DNA from: an uncultured Prevotella sp. | GTDB taxonomy: Bacteria; Bacteroidota; Bacteroidia; Bacteroidales; Bacteroidaceae | Length of the DNA stretch: 64,000 nt | Reading direction: 5' to 3' | Assembly: GCA_934217675.1 (NCBI GenBank) | Contig: CAKQCV010000004.1 | Location: forward strand, 26,283 to 90,282 | Translations under genes and position numbers: made by a program | In this document: positions 18,104 through 27,002 of the stretch, piece after piece | How positions within the stretch are numbered: position 1 is the stretch's first letter | Layout of the letters: each line of letters starts with the position of its first letter | The notes under the pieces: generated by a model | Seen by the model: the letters and a program-made list of their open reading frames with translations, nothing else | Databases searched by the model: none | What the model was told of the DNA's origin: nothing

Positions 18104-19129
18104 ATGTATAAGGTAGCAATTGTAATATTGAACTGGAATGGTGAAAAAATGCTTGAACAGTATCTGCCGTCTGTCTTGGAATATTCTGTAGATGATGGTG
18201 GAGTTATTTATGTTGCCGACAATGCTTCAACCGATAGTTCTATGCTCATGCTCAAGGAACGTTTTCCACAAGTGCATACCATTCAGTTTGACAAGAATTG
18301 GGGCTTTGCCGATGGCTACAACAAGGCTTTGGAACAGATTGATGCTGAATTGTTCGTGCTGCTGAACAGCGATGTGGAGGTAACCCACCATTGGCTCACT
18401 CCGCTTGTCGAGTTTATGGACAATCATCCAGACGTGGCATTCTGCCAGCCAAAACTTCTGTCGGAGCATAACAAAAATTCCTTTGAGTATGCCGGTGCTG
18501 CTGGTGGATTCATAGACAAGTATGGATATCCATTCTGCCGTGGACGCATATTTGACACCGTGGAGGATGACAACGGACAATATGACTATCCGACAGAAGT
18601 GTTGTGGGCAACAGGTGCTTGCTTGATGATTCGCTCCTCCGACTATAGAAATGTTGGCGGACTCGACGGTAGATTCTTTGCACACAATGAGGAAATAGAT
18701 CTTTGTTGGCGACTCAGGTTGCAAGGCAGAACAGGATTTTGCATACCAGACAGTGTTGTGTATCATGTTGGCGGAGGCACACTTCCCAAGGGCAACCCGA
18801 TGAAGACCTATTTGAATTTCCGCAATAATTTAACAATGCTCTACAAAAATCTTGCAGATGCAGAACTTTCTGGAGTTATGCGCATGCGCACATTCCTCGA
18901 TTGGCTTGCTGCCATCCAAATGCTTGTTCTTGGCAGAAGCTGGGGGGATTTCAAGGCTGTCGTTAAAGCGCGTCGAGACTTTAACCGCTGGAAGAATGAC
19001 TTTATTTCAGATCGCCGTCAGATACAGGCGTCGAGAATCATTCCAGAAGGGAAAGTCAAAGGTATATATAATTTCTCTATCTTGTGGAAATATTATGTAA
19101 GAGGGATAAGAAAATTCTCTGAACTGTGA
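18104..19129 (+). CDS. Family 2 glycosyltransferase
   Basis: 341-residue enzyme with the GT-A fold. Visible motifs are VILNWNGE at the N-terminus, ADNASTDSS, LLNSDVEVT (the DxD-like metal site is NSDVE), ATGACLMIRS, and HNEEIDLCWRLRLQG, which is characteristic of rhamnosyl- and related polysaccharide transferases. The C-terminal third is amphipathic and basic, with FRNNLTMLYKNL, and may bind the membrane. Likely role: addition of a sugar to a cell-surface glycan; donor and acceptor cannot be told. It is the second gene after mtaB. Confidence 0.9.
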   Translation: MYKVAIVILNWNGEKMLEQYLPSVLEYSVDDGGVIYVADNASTDSSMLMLKERFPQVHTIQFDKNWGFADGYNKALEQIDAELFVLLNSDVEVTHHWLTPLVEFMDNHPDVAFCQPKLLSEHNKNSFEYAGAAGGFIDKYGYPFCRGRIFDTVEDDNGQYDYPTEVLWATGACLMIRSSDYRNVGGLDGRFFAHNEEIDLCWRLRLQGRTGFCIPDSVVYHVGGGTLPKGNPMKTYLNFRNNLTMLYKNLADAELSGVMRMRTFLDWLAAIQMLVLGRSWGDFKAVVKARRDFNRWKNDFISDRRQIQASRIIPEGKVKGIYNFSILWKYYVRGIRKFSEL

Positions 19130-19161
19130 TGCATTGGCATTTATTCAGTTTGAATATAACG

Positions 19162-19205
19162 CAGAAGTATGGCAAATTCCAGTTTGTTGTACTTCTGTTT
19201 TTTTT
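19162..19205 (+). terminator. Terminator after the glycosyltransferase gene
   Basis: CAGAAGTA (19162-19169) pairs with TACTTCTG (19190-19197), followed by a long T-run. Confidence 0.8.
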
Positions 19206-19282
19206 GTGTATAACCTACACGTAAGAAAACGTTTACGTTCTTTTTCCCTTTGTTATAAAGCCAATAGTAAAAATAAAAGCAC

Positions 19283-19290
19283 TATATTTG
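19283..19290 (+). promoter_or_regulatory. -7 box of the PL9 gene
   Basis: TATATTTG lies 43 nt before the ATG at 19334. No -33 element is found at the right spacing. Confidence 0.45.
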
Positions 19291-19333
19291 TAAAATCTAT
19301 AATATATTATATTCAAATAAACTATAAACCAAA

Positions 19334-21661
19334 ATGAAAAAATTGTTCACTTCAGCTATCGTTGCAACAATGTGCATCTCGGCATTCGCTCAAGATGACA
19401 GTAATGTAACGCAGCAATGGAATTTCACTTCAGTACCATCAGCAGATGCATCTCTTATCGCTTCAGACTCAAATTGGAAAACAGACAGTAAAAGCCGCTA
19501 TTGCTATGTTCTGGCTCTCGACAATGCCAAACTTTCTGCATCAGGAACAGAACTTTCTGTAACAAAAAAACTTTTGTTTACTGTTTCTGCCAATTCTGAC
19601 GGTAATGTGCGCCTTGGCGGAGAAACATCAACGCTGTGGCTTGGCGATGCCACATCAATAACCATTCCCGACTGCAAGGCAGGAGAGATGGTGAAGATTG
19701 AGTATATGACATCAAAGAAATCTGCCACACGTTCGTTATCTCTTTCCAATGTGGATGGCACATTCCCTGCATCAACAGGCAAGGAACATCAGACAGGCAC
19801 AGGAAAAGTGCTTGTAGACGGCAGCGTTTCGTTTGGAATAACCGGTGGCATGTATATCTATAATCTAATTGTGGGCGATGAAGAAACAATAGGCGGAGGA
19901 GGTACAACTTCGCCAGACAATCCAGACAATCCAAACGACCAAACGCCGGGATTGGATTACATGAAAGACGATGCCTCTATTTCTACACCTAATATAGGCA
20001 ACGGACCAAAGCTTTATGTCTCTCCAACCGGTAGCGATACAAATGATGGACTTTCTGCCGACAGACCGCTTGCAAGCATACAGCTTGCAATAGACAAGGC
20101 TGTTGACCCTGGCACAACTATATATCTTGCTCCAGGAGAGTACCGCCCTACGGCTCGAATAAATATAGATGAGCGCAATGGCACGGCAGACAACTACAAC
20201 TCTCTCGTGTGTCTTGACGGAAGAGCAGTGATAAACTGTAACCACCCATACCACAAGCATAGTGACAACCCTTATCAAGGCATACGACTCACTTCGTCAT
20301 ATTGGCATTTCTACCACGTTGATGTTACTAATGCCAGCGACAACGGATTGCTTATAGAACGAAACAAGCCTGCCAACGGCTCTGCTTCCGACATAAAGAA
20401 CCGCACTCAAGATGCCCACGACAATATTATCGAAGACTGCAAGTTCTACCGTAATGGCGACACAGGCGTGCAGATAAAGAACCTTGGAGCATTTAACTAT
20501 ATATTGAATTGTGATGCTTTTGAAAATAAAGACGAAGGTGACGGAGATGCTGACGGCTTTGCTCCAAAAATATCAGTGGGCACAGGAAATTATTTCTACG
20601 GCTGTCGTGCCTACAATAACTCTGACGATGGTTATGATGTGTTCTTCAAAAAGTCTGGTGGCTTTGACGATAATGTGACGATAGTTTTCGAGAACTGTCT
20701 TGCTTACGAGAATGCTATCATAAACGGCAAAGTTACCGATGGCAACGGCAATGGATTTAAATGTGGCTCAGACCAAGGAGCAATGAATGTGGTGCTTAAC
20801 CGCTGTATTGCCGTAAACAATGTGAATAAAGGTTTTGACCAAAATCATAATTCTGGTGATATAATAATGAACAACTGCACGGGTTATGCCCTAAAGTCGG
20901 TAGATGGTGTAACTTTAAAGAAGTCATACTCTTACCGCGCTTACGAACCTATTGCTGAGGGGCATGAACTTGTTGCTACAAACTGTATCGCCATCAACGA
21001 CAACTTGAAAACTGACAAGCACCATGATGACCCAACAAAGTGGGGAGAGAAAAGTAAAAAGTATGGCAGAACAGAAATCTCAGTAGGTAAGCTCATCACT
21101 TCAGACCTGAATGTCGACCCGTCGAATGTGCAGAGCGAAGACAATTTTGCCGAGCTTATAGCCGATCGCGATGCCAATGGCGATTTGTTGTGGGATAATG
21201 TCTCATGGTCGCGACCTATAGACGACAACCCTTTGCTTGTTGACAAAGGTACTGTAGTTGGCGAGAGCGACCGCTATGCCTCTCAAGGCGTGAAAGTTCC
21301 TGCAATAAGATATACAGGAACAGCTCCAGACCTTGGAGCTTTTGAACTTGGACTGAAGAGTAAGACTGTTGTTTTTGGAAAACAGACCACAGGCATTGGA
21401 TACATACAAAGCAGCAAGAGCAACGGTAAGAAGGTGCGTCTTGTTCAGGCTTTCAACGGTATGGTTGTTGTCAGCGTTGACGGTGCACAGGCAAAAGACA
21501 AGTTTGTATTGTCGGCATACGATGCCAGAGGTGCTCTTGTTGGTACCCATCAGTTCTATGGAACAAACTCAAGCATCTATCTCCCGAAGACTAATGGCAT
21601 GTTGATATTGAAGGTTACTGGTAAAAATACCAACGAAACAATAAAGACAACCGTAATGTAG
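19334..21661 (+). CDS. Secreted pectate lyase, PL9-like beta-helix
   Basis: 775 residues with a signal peptide (MKKLFTSAIVATMCISAFA). Residues 25-185 form a beta-rich module beginning WNFTSV and ending GGMYIYNLIVGDE, related to one in the CE8 enzyme below. A Gly/Thr/Pro/Asp linker follows (195-210). The catalytic part from KLYVSPTGSDTNDGL on is a right-handed parallel beta-helix with PL9 features: YLAPGEYRPT, NIIEDCKFYRNGDTGVQIK, DADGFAPKISVG and NNSDDGYDVF. The aspartates of the last two motifs fit the calcium site. The enzyme would cleave polygalacturonate by beta-elimination outside the cell or at its surface. It stands alone with its own terminator. The end of the protein is a beta-rich segment without a strict NGKK tail. 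Confidence 0.87.
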   Translation: MKKLFTSAIVATMCISAFAQDDSNVTQQWNFTSVPSADASLIASDSNWKTDSKSRYCYVLALDNAKLSASGTELSVTKKLLFTVSANSDGNVRLGGETSTLWLGDATSITIPDCKAGEMVKIEYMTSKKSATRSLSLSNVDGTFPASTGKEHQTGTGKVLVDGSVSFGITGGMYIYNLIVGDEETIGGGGTTSPDNPDNPNDQTPGLDYMKDDASISTPNIGNGPKLYVSPTGSDTNDGLSADRPLASIQLAIDKAVDPGTTIYLAPGEYRPTARINIDERNGTADNYNSLVCLDGRAVINCNHPYHKHSDNPYQGIRLTSSYWHFYHVDVTNASDNGLLIERNKPANGSASDIKNRTQDAHDNIIEDCKFYRNGDTGVQIKNLGAFNYILNCDAFENKDEGDGDADGFAPKISVGTGNYFYGCRAYNNSDDGYDVFFKKSGGFDDNVTIVFENCLAYENAIINGKVTDGNGNGFKCGSDQGAMNVVLNRCIAVNNVNKGFDQNHNSGDIIMNNCTGYALKSVDGVTLKKSYSYRAYEPIAEGHELVATNCIAINDNLKTDKHHDDPTKWGEKSKKYGRTEISVGKLITSDLNVDPSNVQSEDNFAELIADRDANGDLLWDNVSWSRPIDDNPLLVDKGTVVGESDRYASQGVKVPAIRYTGTAPDLGAFELGLKSKTVVFGKQTTGIGYIQSSKSNGKKVRLVQAFNGMVVVSVDGAQAKDKFVLSAYDARGALVGTHQFYGTNSSIYLPKTNGMLILKVTGKNTNETIKTTVM

Positions 21662-21686
21662 TCTTTTCGCATTTAAGATACGTAAC

Positions 21687-21748
21687 AATCCTTCACCATG
21701 AATGTTCCCTGTTTCGGTAGGGATATTTATGGTGAAGGATTTTCTTTT
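21687..21748 (+). terminator. Terminator after the PL9 gene
   Basis: 13-nt perfect arms (21687-21699, 21729-21741), with an inner TTCCCT/AGGGAT stem, end in a T-rich stretch. Confidence 0.85.
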
Positions 21749-21865
21749 TATTGTTTTATACCTGTAAGTGCTATTGTTCGAAAGCTGCCGCCTTTTATGT
21801 CGTACCCCGTAATGTTAGAGGTGCTAATCTGCCGGTTTAAAGGGAGAAAGACGGTAGTTCCCTTG

Positions 21866-21905
21866 CAAAATCATAATTTTTGAGTATTGCATCAAAATCA
21901 TAATT
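21866..21905 (+). repeat. 13-nt direct repeat around the membrane-protein promoter
   Basis: CAAAATCATAATT occurs at 21866-21878 and 21893-21905, 27 nt apart. The first copy is upstream of the -33 box, the second between -33 and -7, a layout that could serve a regulator. Confidence 0.55.
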
Positions 21906-21919
21906 ATAGTTACCTTTGC
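21887..21919 (+). promoter_or_regulatory. Promoter of the 8-TM membrane protein gene
   Basis: TTG at 21887-21889, a 21-nt spacer and TACCTTTGC at 21911-21919. The -33 region (TTTTGAGTATTGC) is repeated before the calycin-like gene. Confidence 0.6.
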
Positions 21920-21946
21920 AGCTCAAAAAAACAGATTATTATTATA

Positions 21947-22918
21947 ATGAACGGAAAAACTTATTTTGGCAAGACCATAGGCTCATTGCTTATAATCCTG
22001 CTGCTTATGCCTTTGGGGCATGCGCTCATGATAATTATGGAGCAGATTCTCGCTCCAACAGTGCTCCACTATTCTGCATTTGCAATGGGATTTGTAGGGC
22101 TTGTAATAACAATTTGGGGAGTGTTCGTAAAGGGAGATACCCGACAGACCTGTTTTGGAGTTGTTGGAGCAATGCTGTTTTGGACAGGTTGGGTAGAATT
22201 CCTTTTTGCATACTATGCCTACAGGTATGGAGTGCAGTGTGACTTGATAGGCAATGGAGTGGTTCAGACCACTACTGAATACGTAAATGGCATAGCCACA
22301 AGCCATATTTTCACGATTGACGGTATGCCACTTGAGGATTTCACACGGGCAGAATTGAAGCAAATCCGAGGTTCGCGCCCAGAATATCTTATCATGCCGG
22401 CAACGTTTGGCATGTGGATGATGTTCATCGTGATGTATGTTTTCTGTACTCGTACAGGCTGCGACTTTATTCGCTGGATACAGAATCATTGTGGCGTGAA
22501 TGGCAGTGTGGAGCTTCGCCCTATGGCACACCATCCGAGTATCGTAACTTTTATGGAGTGGAACATAATGATGTGGGGATTATATCTGTTGCTCATGTTT
22601 TGCTATGACCCTGTGTTCCTTGGCGATTCCCATCCGGTAACCTATGCTATAGCAGTGATGTGCCTTTTGGGGTCAGGCCTGATGTTCAAAAAACAACTTC
22701 GCATAGGGCAGTGGGGGAGGAACATCCGGATGTCGCTTGCCACGGTAATTGTGTTTTGGACCTTTGTTGAAGTGGCTGCGCGTAATGGCTTTTTCAAAGA
22801 AATATGGGTAGATCCACTACACCATATTGTAGAGATGCTTGTAATTCTCTCTGTCTTTATAATACTGATATCAGGTTATTTACTTTATAACGTGAAAGAC
22901 AAAAAATATGGTGAATAA
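21947..22918 (+). CDS. Multi-pass membrane protein of unknown function next to heme uptake genes
   Basis: 323 residues from the ATG at 21947; a TTG start 60 nt upstream would lie in the promoter. Eight membrane segments can be read, roughly at 10-30, 45-65, 75-97, 150-172, 205-225, 232-250, 268-288 and 293-315. Between segments 3 and 4 is a loop of about 50 residues with TEYVNGIATSHIFTIDGMPLEDF. I do not recognise the family. Histidines occur near membrane ends (GHALMIIM, LHYSAF, HHIVEM). The promoter shares an element with the adjacent calycin/HmuY/HmuR operon, which suggests joint regulation and possibly a role in heme or metal handling. This is inference. Confidence 0.75.
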   Translation: MNGKTYFGKTIGSLLIILLLMPLGHALMIIMEQILAPTVLHYSAFAMGFVGLVITIWGVFVKGDTRQTCFGVVGAMLFWTGWVEFLFAYYAYRYGVQCDLIGNGVVQTTTEYVNGIATSHIFTIDGMPLEDFTRAELKQIRGSRPEYLIMPATFGMWMMFIVMYVFCTRTGCDFIRWIQNHCGVNGSVELRPMAHHPSIVTFMEWNIMMWGLYLLLMFCYDPVFLGDSHPVTYAIAVMCLLGSGLMFKKQLRIGQWGRNIRMSLATVIVFWTFVEVAARNGFFKEIWVDPLHHIVEMLVILSVFIILISGYLLYNVKDKKYGE

Positions 22919-22933
22919 GACAGAAAAACACCT

Positions 22934-22976
22934 AATTTTGAGTATTGCGCGTTAGCAGAAAACTTACGACCTTTGC
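22934..22976 (+). promoter_or_regulatory. Promoter of the heme-uptake operon
   Basis: AATTTTGAGTATTGC (22934-22948), 20 nt, then ACCTTTGC (22969-22976). The -7 box is GACCTTTG rather than TAnnTTTG. It repeats the layout of the promoter at 21887-21919. Confidence 0.5.
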
Positions 22977-23021
22977 ATCCGGTTTTTAAAACATACATAA
23001 TAAAATAAGCTAAAGAAAAGA

Positions 23022-24026
23022 ATGAAAAGAATCCTAACTCTCGTATTTGCCGTATTGACGGCAACAGGAATGATGGCACAGATGCATGGTGCTATGAACT
23101 TTGTTGGTGCATCAACCATGACTGTATTGACAACAACCATCGACAATCAGAGTGACACCGTAAAGTTTGCTATGAACGACATGACTTCAGGCAACATAAC
23201 ATTGCCAGCCATGAAGGGAATGTCCACAATTCCATCGTTTACTATCGAGAATGCAAAATTCTCTATGGGCGACAATCACGTGGTTACTTTTGCAGACCAG
23301 ACTTTCAGTACAACAGTAACTGTGAATGGAGCAGAAAAGCAAATAAGCGGTTCTTCGCTTTCAGGAGAATACAACATGGCAGACAATTCCCTTACTTTAA
23401 AGGCTGTGTTTAAATATGGCTCAATGCCAATGGAACTTACATATAATATAAAGTCGTATTATGTAAAGGCTGTTTCAAACAGCATTTCGGTTTCTGTAGG
23501 CGGAATCTACACTTACACAAACGACAATGTAACATACAATGTTCGCAAATATATTGATGGTGACGTTGAGAAAGTAGATGTAGAAGTGCCGGAGTATTCG
23601 CTTGAAAACACCTTGATGGGAAACCTGACACTTGGTTCATACGTAGTGAAAGGACTGACTTATGATGAAGAGTTGGGTGGATATTATCGTGATTATAAAG
23701 GCGATGGCCTGTCGTTCCATTTCACAGCCGAGAGCAACGGCAACAAAACTATGGACGGCGACTATAAGTTCAATGCAGAGAAAAATAACAATATTCTTGT
23801 TACATATAACGGAAATCAAGTATCGTCTATCGTAAATACATTCCAGATGGGTGCAATGCCTTTCTCTATTGTTTCAACATTCGGCAATGCCATAAACGCG
23901 ATACAGAATGTGAAAGTTGAAAAGACTTCTTCTAACGAGGTTATATATAATCTGAACGGACAGCGTGTATCAGGTAGTCATAAGGGAATAGTGATTATCA
24001 ATGGCAAGAAATATCTCATAAAATAA
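23022..24026 (+). CDS. Secreted calycin-like protein with NGKK tail
   Basis: 334 residues with a signal peptide (MKRILTLVFAVLTATGMMA). The body consists of two beta-rich repeats (about 25-160 and 165-300), with ISGSSLSGEYNMADNSLTL in the first and NKTMDGDYKF in the second, consistent with the calycin-like domain found beside Bacteroidetes heme genes. It ends VIYNLNGQRVSGSHKG...INGKKYLIK, the short tail of several secreted proteins here. The HmuY-like gene starts 24 nt downstream. A role in heme binding or transport is inferred from neighbours; no heme ligand can be assigned. Confidence 0.8.
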   Translation: MKRILTLVFAVLTATGMMAQMHGAMNFVGASTMTVLTTTIDNQSDTVKFAMNDMTSGNITLPAMKGMSTIPSFTIENAKFSMGDNHVVTFADQTFSTTVTVNGAEKQISGSSLSGEYNMADNSLTLKAVFKYGSMPMELTYNIKSYYVKAVSNSISVSVGGIYTYTNDNVTYNVRKYIDGDVEKVDVEVPEYSLENTLMGNLTLGSYVVKGLTYDEELGGYYRDYKGDGLSFHFTAESNGNKTMDGDYKFNAEKNNNILVTYNGNQVSSIVNTFQMGAMPFSIVSTFGNAINAIQNVKVEKTSSNEVIYNLNGQRVSGSHKGIVIINGKKYLIK

Positions 24027-24043
24027 CCTTCGTTGCAGAAGGT
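24026..24043 (+). other. Small hairpin between the calycin-like and HmuY-like genes
   Basis: ACCTTC and GAAGGT flank a 6-nt loop, directly after the upstream stop codon and 7 nt before the next ATG. It lacks a T-run and may tune translation or processing. A related palindrome occurs at 26948-26972. Confidence 0.4.
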
Positions 24044-24050
24044 AGCGATT

Positions 24051-24839
24051 ATGAATTTAACAAAAACAACCAATTTAAAGATAACCATTGCAGGTGTTTG
24101 CATCATGTTGCTTTCTGCCTGCAATGGTCTTTTTGATGATATTTACGACACACCGCCCACTGTCGTTCCGGCAAAGGGGCAGATAGTTGTTGATGCTACA
24201 AGCTGGACAGACTGGTATTATATAGATTTGCCAGAGTTGCAGAAACTGTCGGAACAGCATGATGATGAGGCTTTGCTGAAAGCACAAACAGAATTCAAGG
24301 CATATCCAATCCCGATGACTCTCACAAAAGAAAGCGACGGAAAGTCGGGACAGTATATGTATTGGTTCGATGTTTTCGGACAGGGAATATCAAAAAATGA
24401 GTTCAGAAGCTTTACTCCAACCGATTCTCAACAAGAACCGGCAGAGTGGACTTTTGCCGTTCATAGAAATAATGTTAGGACAAATGGAGGAGAGGTGTAT
24501 GAAACGCCATACACGTCGATAGACCAACTGCCGGCAACAAGCGAAGAGTTTGCAAATGTGAAATTCACACCAGATGAATGGACTGAAAACGAAGTGTGGG
24601 ACAGTCAGGAACAGATGCTTCAAGGACTCGTACCGTCGCAAGGAATAAAAATCAATAAAGTGCTTTCGTCGTGGTTGAGCTTGGAAATCCCACCAATGCC
24701 ACCAGCTTTCACGAAAAACAACCATGTTTTTATTCTCAGACTATACGATGGCACTTGTGCAGCATTGCAACTTGAAGACTATCTGTCGCCAAGCGGTACG
24801 AAATGTTATTTGACGATAAATTATAAATATCCATATTAA
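24051..24839 (+). CDS. HmuY-family heme-binding lipoprotein
   Basis: 262 residues from the ATG at 24051; the TTG at 24033 is rejected because the ATG gives a standard lipoprotein signal with lipobox LSAC. HmuY proteins sit on the outer surface, take heme from host proteins and pass it to HmuR. Family features are VVDATSWTDWYYIDL near residue 45, HRNNVRTNGGEVYETPYTSID, EEFANVKFTPDEW and a C-terminal FILRLYDGTCAALQLEDY. P. gingivalis HmuY uses two histidines, while several relatives use methionines. Met in EQMLQG and in PPMPPAF are candidates here, but this cannot be settled by eye. The receptor gene follows after 15 nt. Confidence 0.88.
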   Translation: MNLTKTTNLKITIAGVCIMLLSACNGLFDDIYDTPPTVVPAKGQIVVDATSWTDWYYIDLPELQKLSEQHDDEALLKAQTEFKAYPIPMTLTKESDGKSGQYMYWFDVFGQGISKNEFRSFTPTDSQQEPAEWTFAVHRNNVRTNGGEVYETPYTSIDQLPATSEEFANVKFTPDEWTENEVWDSQEQMLQGLVPSQGIKINKVLSSWLSLEIPPMPPAFTKNNHVFILRLYDGTCAALQLEDYLSPSGTKCYLTINYKYPY

Positions 24840-24854
24840 TTATATACAAGCCTA

Positions 24855-26840
24855 ATGAGAACCATCATACTCTCTGCCTTGTGTTTGGGGCAAATATGTG
24901 CAGTTGCACAGAATGTCGCAGAAGACAAATCCCTTGAAGCATACATCGACTCAATAAGCAGACAGTTCGATTTGAACGAAGTAGTAGTTACAGGAACGAG
25001 AACTCCAAAGTTTCTGAAAGACACTCCGATACAGACACGCGTAATCACATCGAAAGATATAGAGAAAGTTGATGCAACAAATATCCAGGACCTTTTACAA
25101 CAAGAACTGCCTGGAATAGAATTCTCGTATGCCATGAACCAGCAGACGCATCTTAATTTCTCCGGCTTTGGCGGACAGGGAGTGCTCTTTCTTGTTGATG
25201 GAGAGAGGCTTGCTGGCGAAACAATGGATGATGTTGACTTCACTCGACTAAATATGGATAATGTGGAGAGAATAGAAATTGTGAAAGGTGCAGCGTCTGC
25301 CCTCTATGGAAGCAATGCCACAGGTGGAGTAATCAATATCATAACAAAAAAGGCAAAACTGCCGTGGACACTCAATCTTAACGGAAGATTGGCAAAACAT
25401 AACGAACAGCGGTATGGAGCTTCTTTTGGACTCAAGGGAAAGCATCTGGAAAATATGCTCACGGCTAATTATACAGGTGTTGACAATTATGATGTGAACA
25501 GTGCCGCAAATCCGGTAACAAGAATCATATCAACAGTGTATGGCGATAAGACCGTTAACATGAAAGAACAGCTCACATGGTCGCCTGTCGACAATCTTGA
25601 CATTACAGGTAGGGCGGGTTACTTTTTCCGTCAGACTACAAGAACCGTAGACCTTCCAGAACGATATCGTGATTTTTCCGGTGGATTACGCTTGAATTGG
25701 AAAATCACGGATAACGATGTGCTGCAGGCAAATTATGCTTTTGACCAATATGACAAGTCTGACTACCAAAAGCTAAGAAAACTTGATATTCGCGACTACA
25801 GTAATGTGCAGAACACATTCAGATTGCTGTATAATCATACTTTCGACTGCGGAGATATATTTTCTGTAGGCTCTGATTTCATGCACGACTATCTTTACAA
25901 TACTAATATAGATGGAAATGAACGGAAGCAAAACAGCTTCGACTTCTTCATGCAGTATGATTGGCGCATATCATCAAAGCTTGAGGCTGTTGGTGCTGTG
26001 CGCTACGACTACCTTTCGGATGGTGACAACTCTCATCTGACACCCAAAATCAATCTCTGTTATAAGCCATTGCGCAATCTTGCGCTGCGTGCCGGATATG
26101 GTATGGGCTTCCGTGCACCAACGTTGAAAGAGAAGTATTATAATTTTGATATGGCAGGAATATGGATTGTTGAAGGAAATCCAGACTTGAAATCAGAAAC
26201 AAGCCATAACTTCAATATTTCTGCTGAATATACAAAAGGACATTACAATCTCACGGCATCGACATATTATAATAAGGTGAGAAACAAACTTGCCACAAGT
26301 GCTCCATATTTTAAATCCGTAGCCGACAAACTGCCGTATCTGCCATATACCAATCTTGATGAATATAATGTGTATGGAGCAGAACTCGGTATGCAGGCTC
26401 GTTGGAACAATGGAATGGCAGCACGCATTACTTATGCTTATACCAAAGAAGAACTGCCACAAGACAAACAAGGAAATACAATAAACAACCAGTATATACC
26501 TGCACGCAAGCATTCGCTGAATGTTAGGCTTGATTATGACAAGCAGCTCACAGCCAGCTATGGCATTTCTGCAGGTATCAGTGGTAGAGTGCTGTCGGGA
26601 ACGGAAAATGTAGAATATAAAAACTATTATGATGTAGCCGAAGGCACAATCCGAGTTTCATATCCAGCATATACTATATGGAAATTGTCATTGGTACAAC
26701 GTGTAGGAAAAGCGGTGAAACTGACGATGGCTTTAGACAATCTTTTCAACTATCGTCCTGAATATTATTACCTTAACAGTCCGGTTACGGATGGTATTAA
26801 TTTCCAGGTTGGATTGTCTGTTGATATACATAAACTGTAA
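24855..26840 (+). CDS. TonB-dependent receptor, HmuR-like heme receptor
   Basis: 661-residue outer-membrane receptor. A signal peptide (MRTIILSALCLGQICAVA) is followed by a TonB-box region with LNEVVVTGTRTP and a plug domain containing PGIEFSY, VLFLVDGERLAGE, and IEIVKGAASALYGSNATGGVINIITKK. The barrel contains FRAPTLKEKYYNFDMAG...GNPDL, the FRAP/NPDL pair that marks heme receptors. It ends in a barrel strand with LFNYRPEYYYLN. Last gene of the calycin-HmuY-receptor operon. Heme specificity is a strong inference from the motif and the HmuY partner. Confidence 0.9.
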   Translation: MRTIILSALCLGQICAVAQNVAEDKSLEAYIDSISRQFDLNEVVVTGTRTPKFLKDTPIQTRVITSKDIEKVDATNIQDLLQQELPGIEFSYAMNQQTHLNFSGFGGQGVLFLVDGERLAGETMDDVDFTRLNMDNVERIEIVKGAASALYGSNATGGVINIITKKAKLPWTLNLNGRLAKHNEQRYGASFGLKGKHLENMLTANYTGVDNYDVNSAANPVTRIISTVYGDKTVNMKEQLTWSPVDNLDITGRAGYFFRQTTRTVDLPERYRDFSGGLRLNWKITDNDVLQANYAFDQYDKSDYQKLRKLDIRDYSNVQNTFRLLYNHTFDCGDIFSVGSDFMHDYLYNTNIDGNERKQNSFDFFMQYDWRISSKLEAVGAVRYDYLSDGDNSHLTPKINLCYKPLRNLALRAGYGMGFRAPTLKEKYYNFDMAGIWIVEGNPDLKSETSHNFNISAEYTKGHYNLTASTYYNKVRNKLATSAPYFKSVADKLPYLPYTNLDEYNVYGAELGMQARWNNGMAARITYAYTKEELPQDKQGNTINNQYIPARKHSLNVRLDYDKQLTASYGISAGISGRVLSGTENVEYKNYYDVAEGTIRVSYPAYTIWKLSLVQRVGKAVKLTMALDNLFNYRPEYYYLNSPVTDGINFQVGLSVDIHKL

Positions 26841-26902
26841 TATACTTTTGGGCGGAAGGCAATTTTTATTGATTCCAAACACATTATAACGGCATTTTTT
26901 GT

Positions 26903-26972
26903 TATATTTGTGCTCTGTTTTATCTGTAGTGGCAAATAGCATTCCATAGCGAAGGCACATTTAACCTTCGCT
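26903..26972 (+). promoter_or_regulatory. -7 box and palindrome before the truncated oxidase gene
   Basis: TATATTTG (26903-26910) resembles a -7 box without a clear -33. Further on, AGCGAAGG and CCTTCGCT (26948-26955, 26965-26972) form an 8-bp stem with a 9-nt loop in the would-be leader. It could be an operator or an RNA hairpin. Confidence 0.4.
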
Positions 26973-27002
26973 GTATCAGTAGACCAAAAGATATAAAAAA
27001 TT

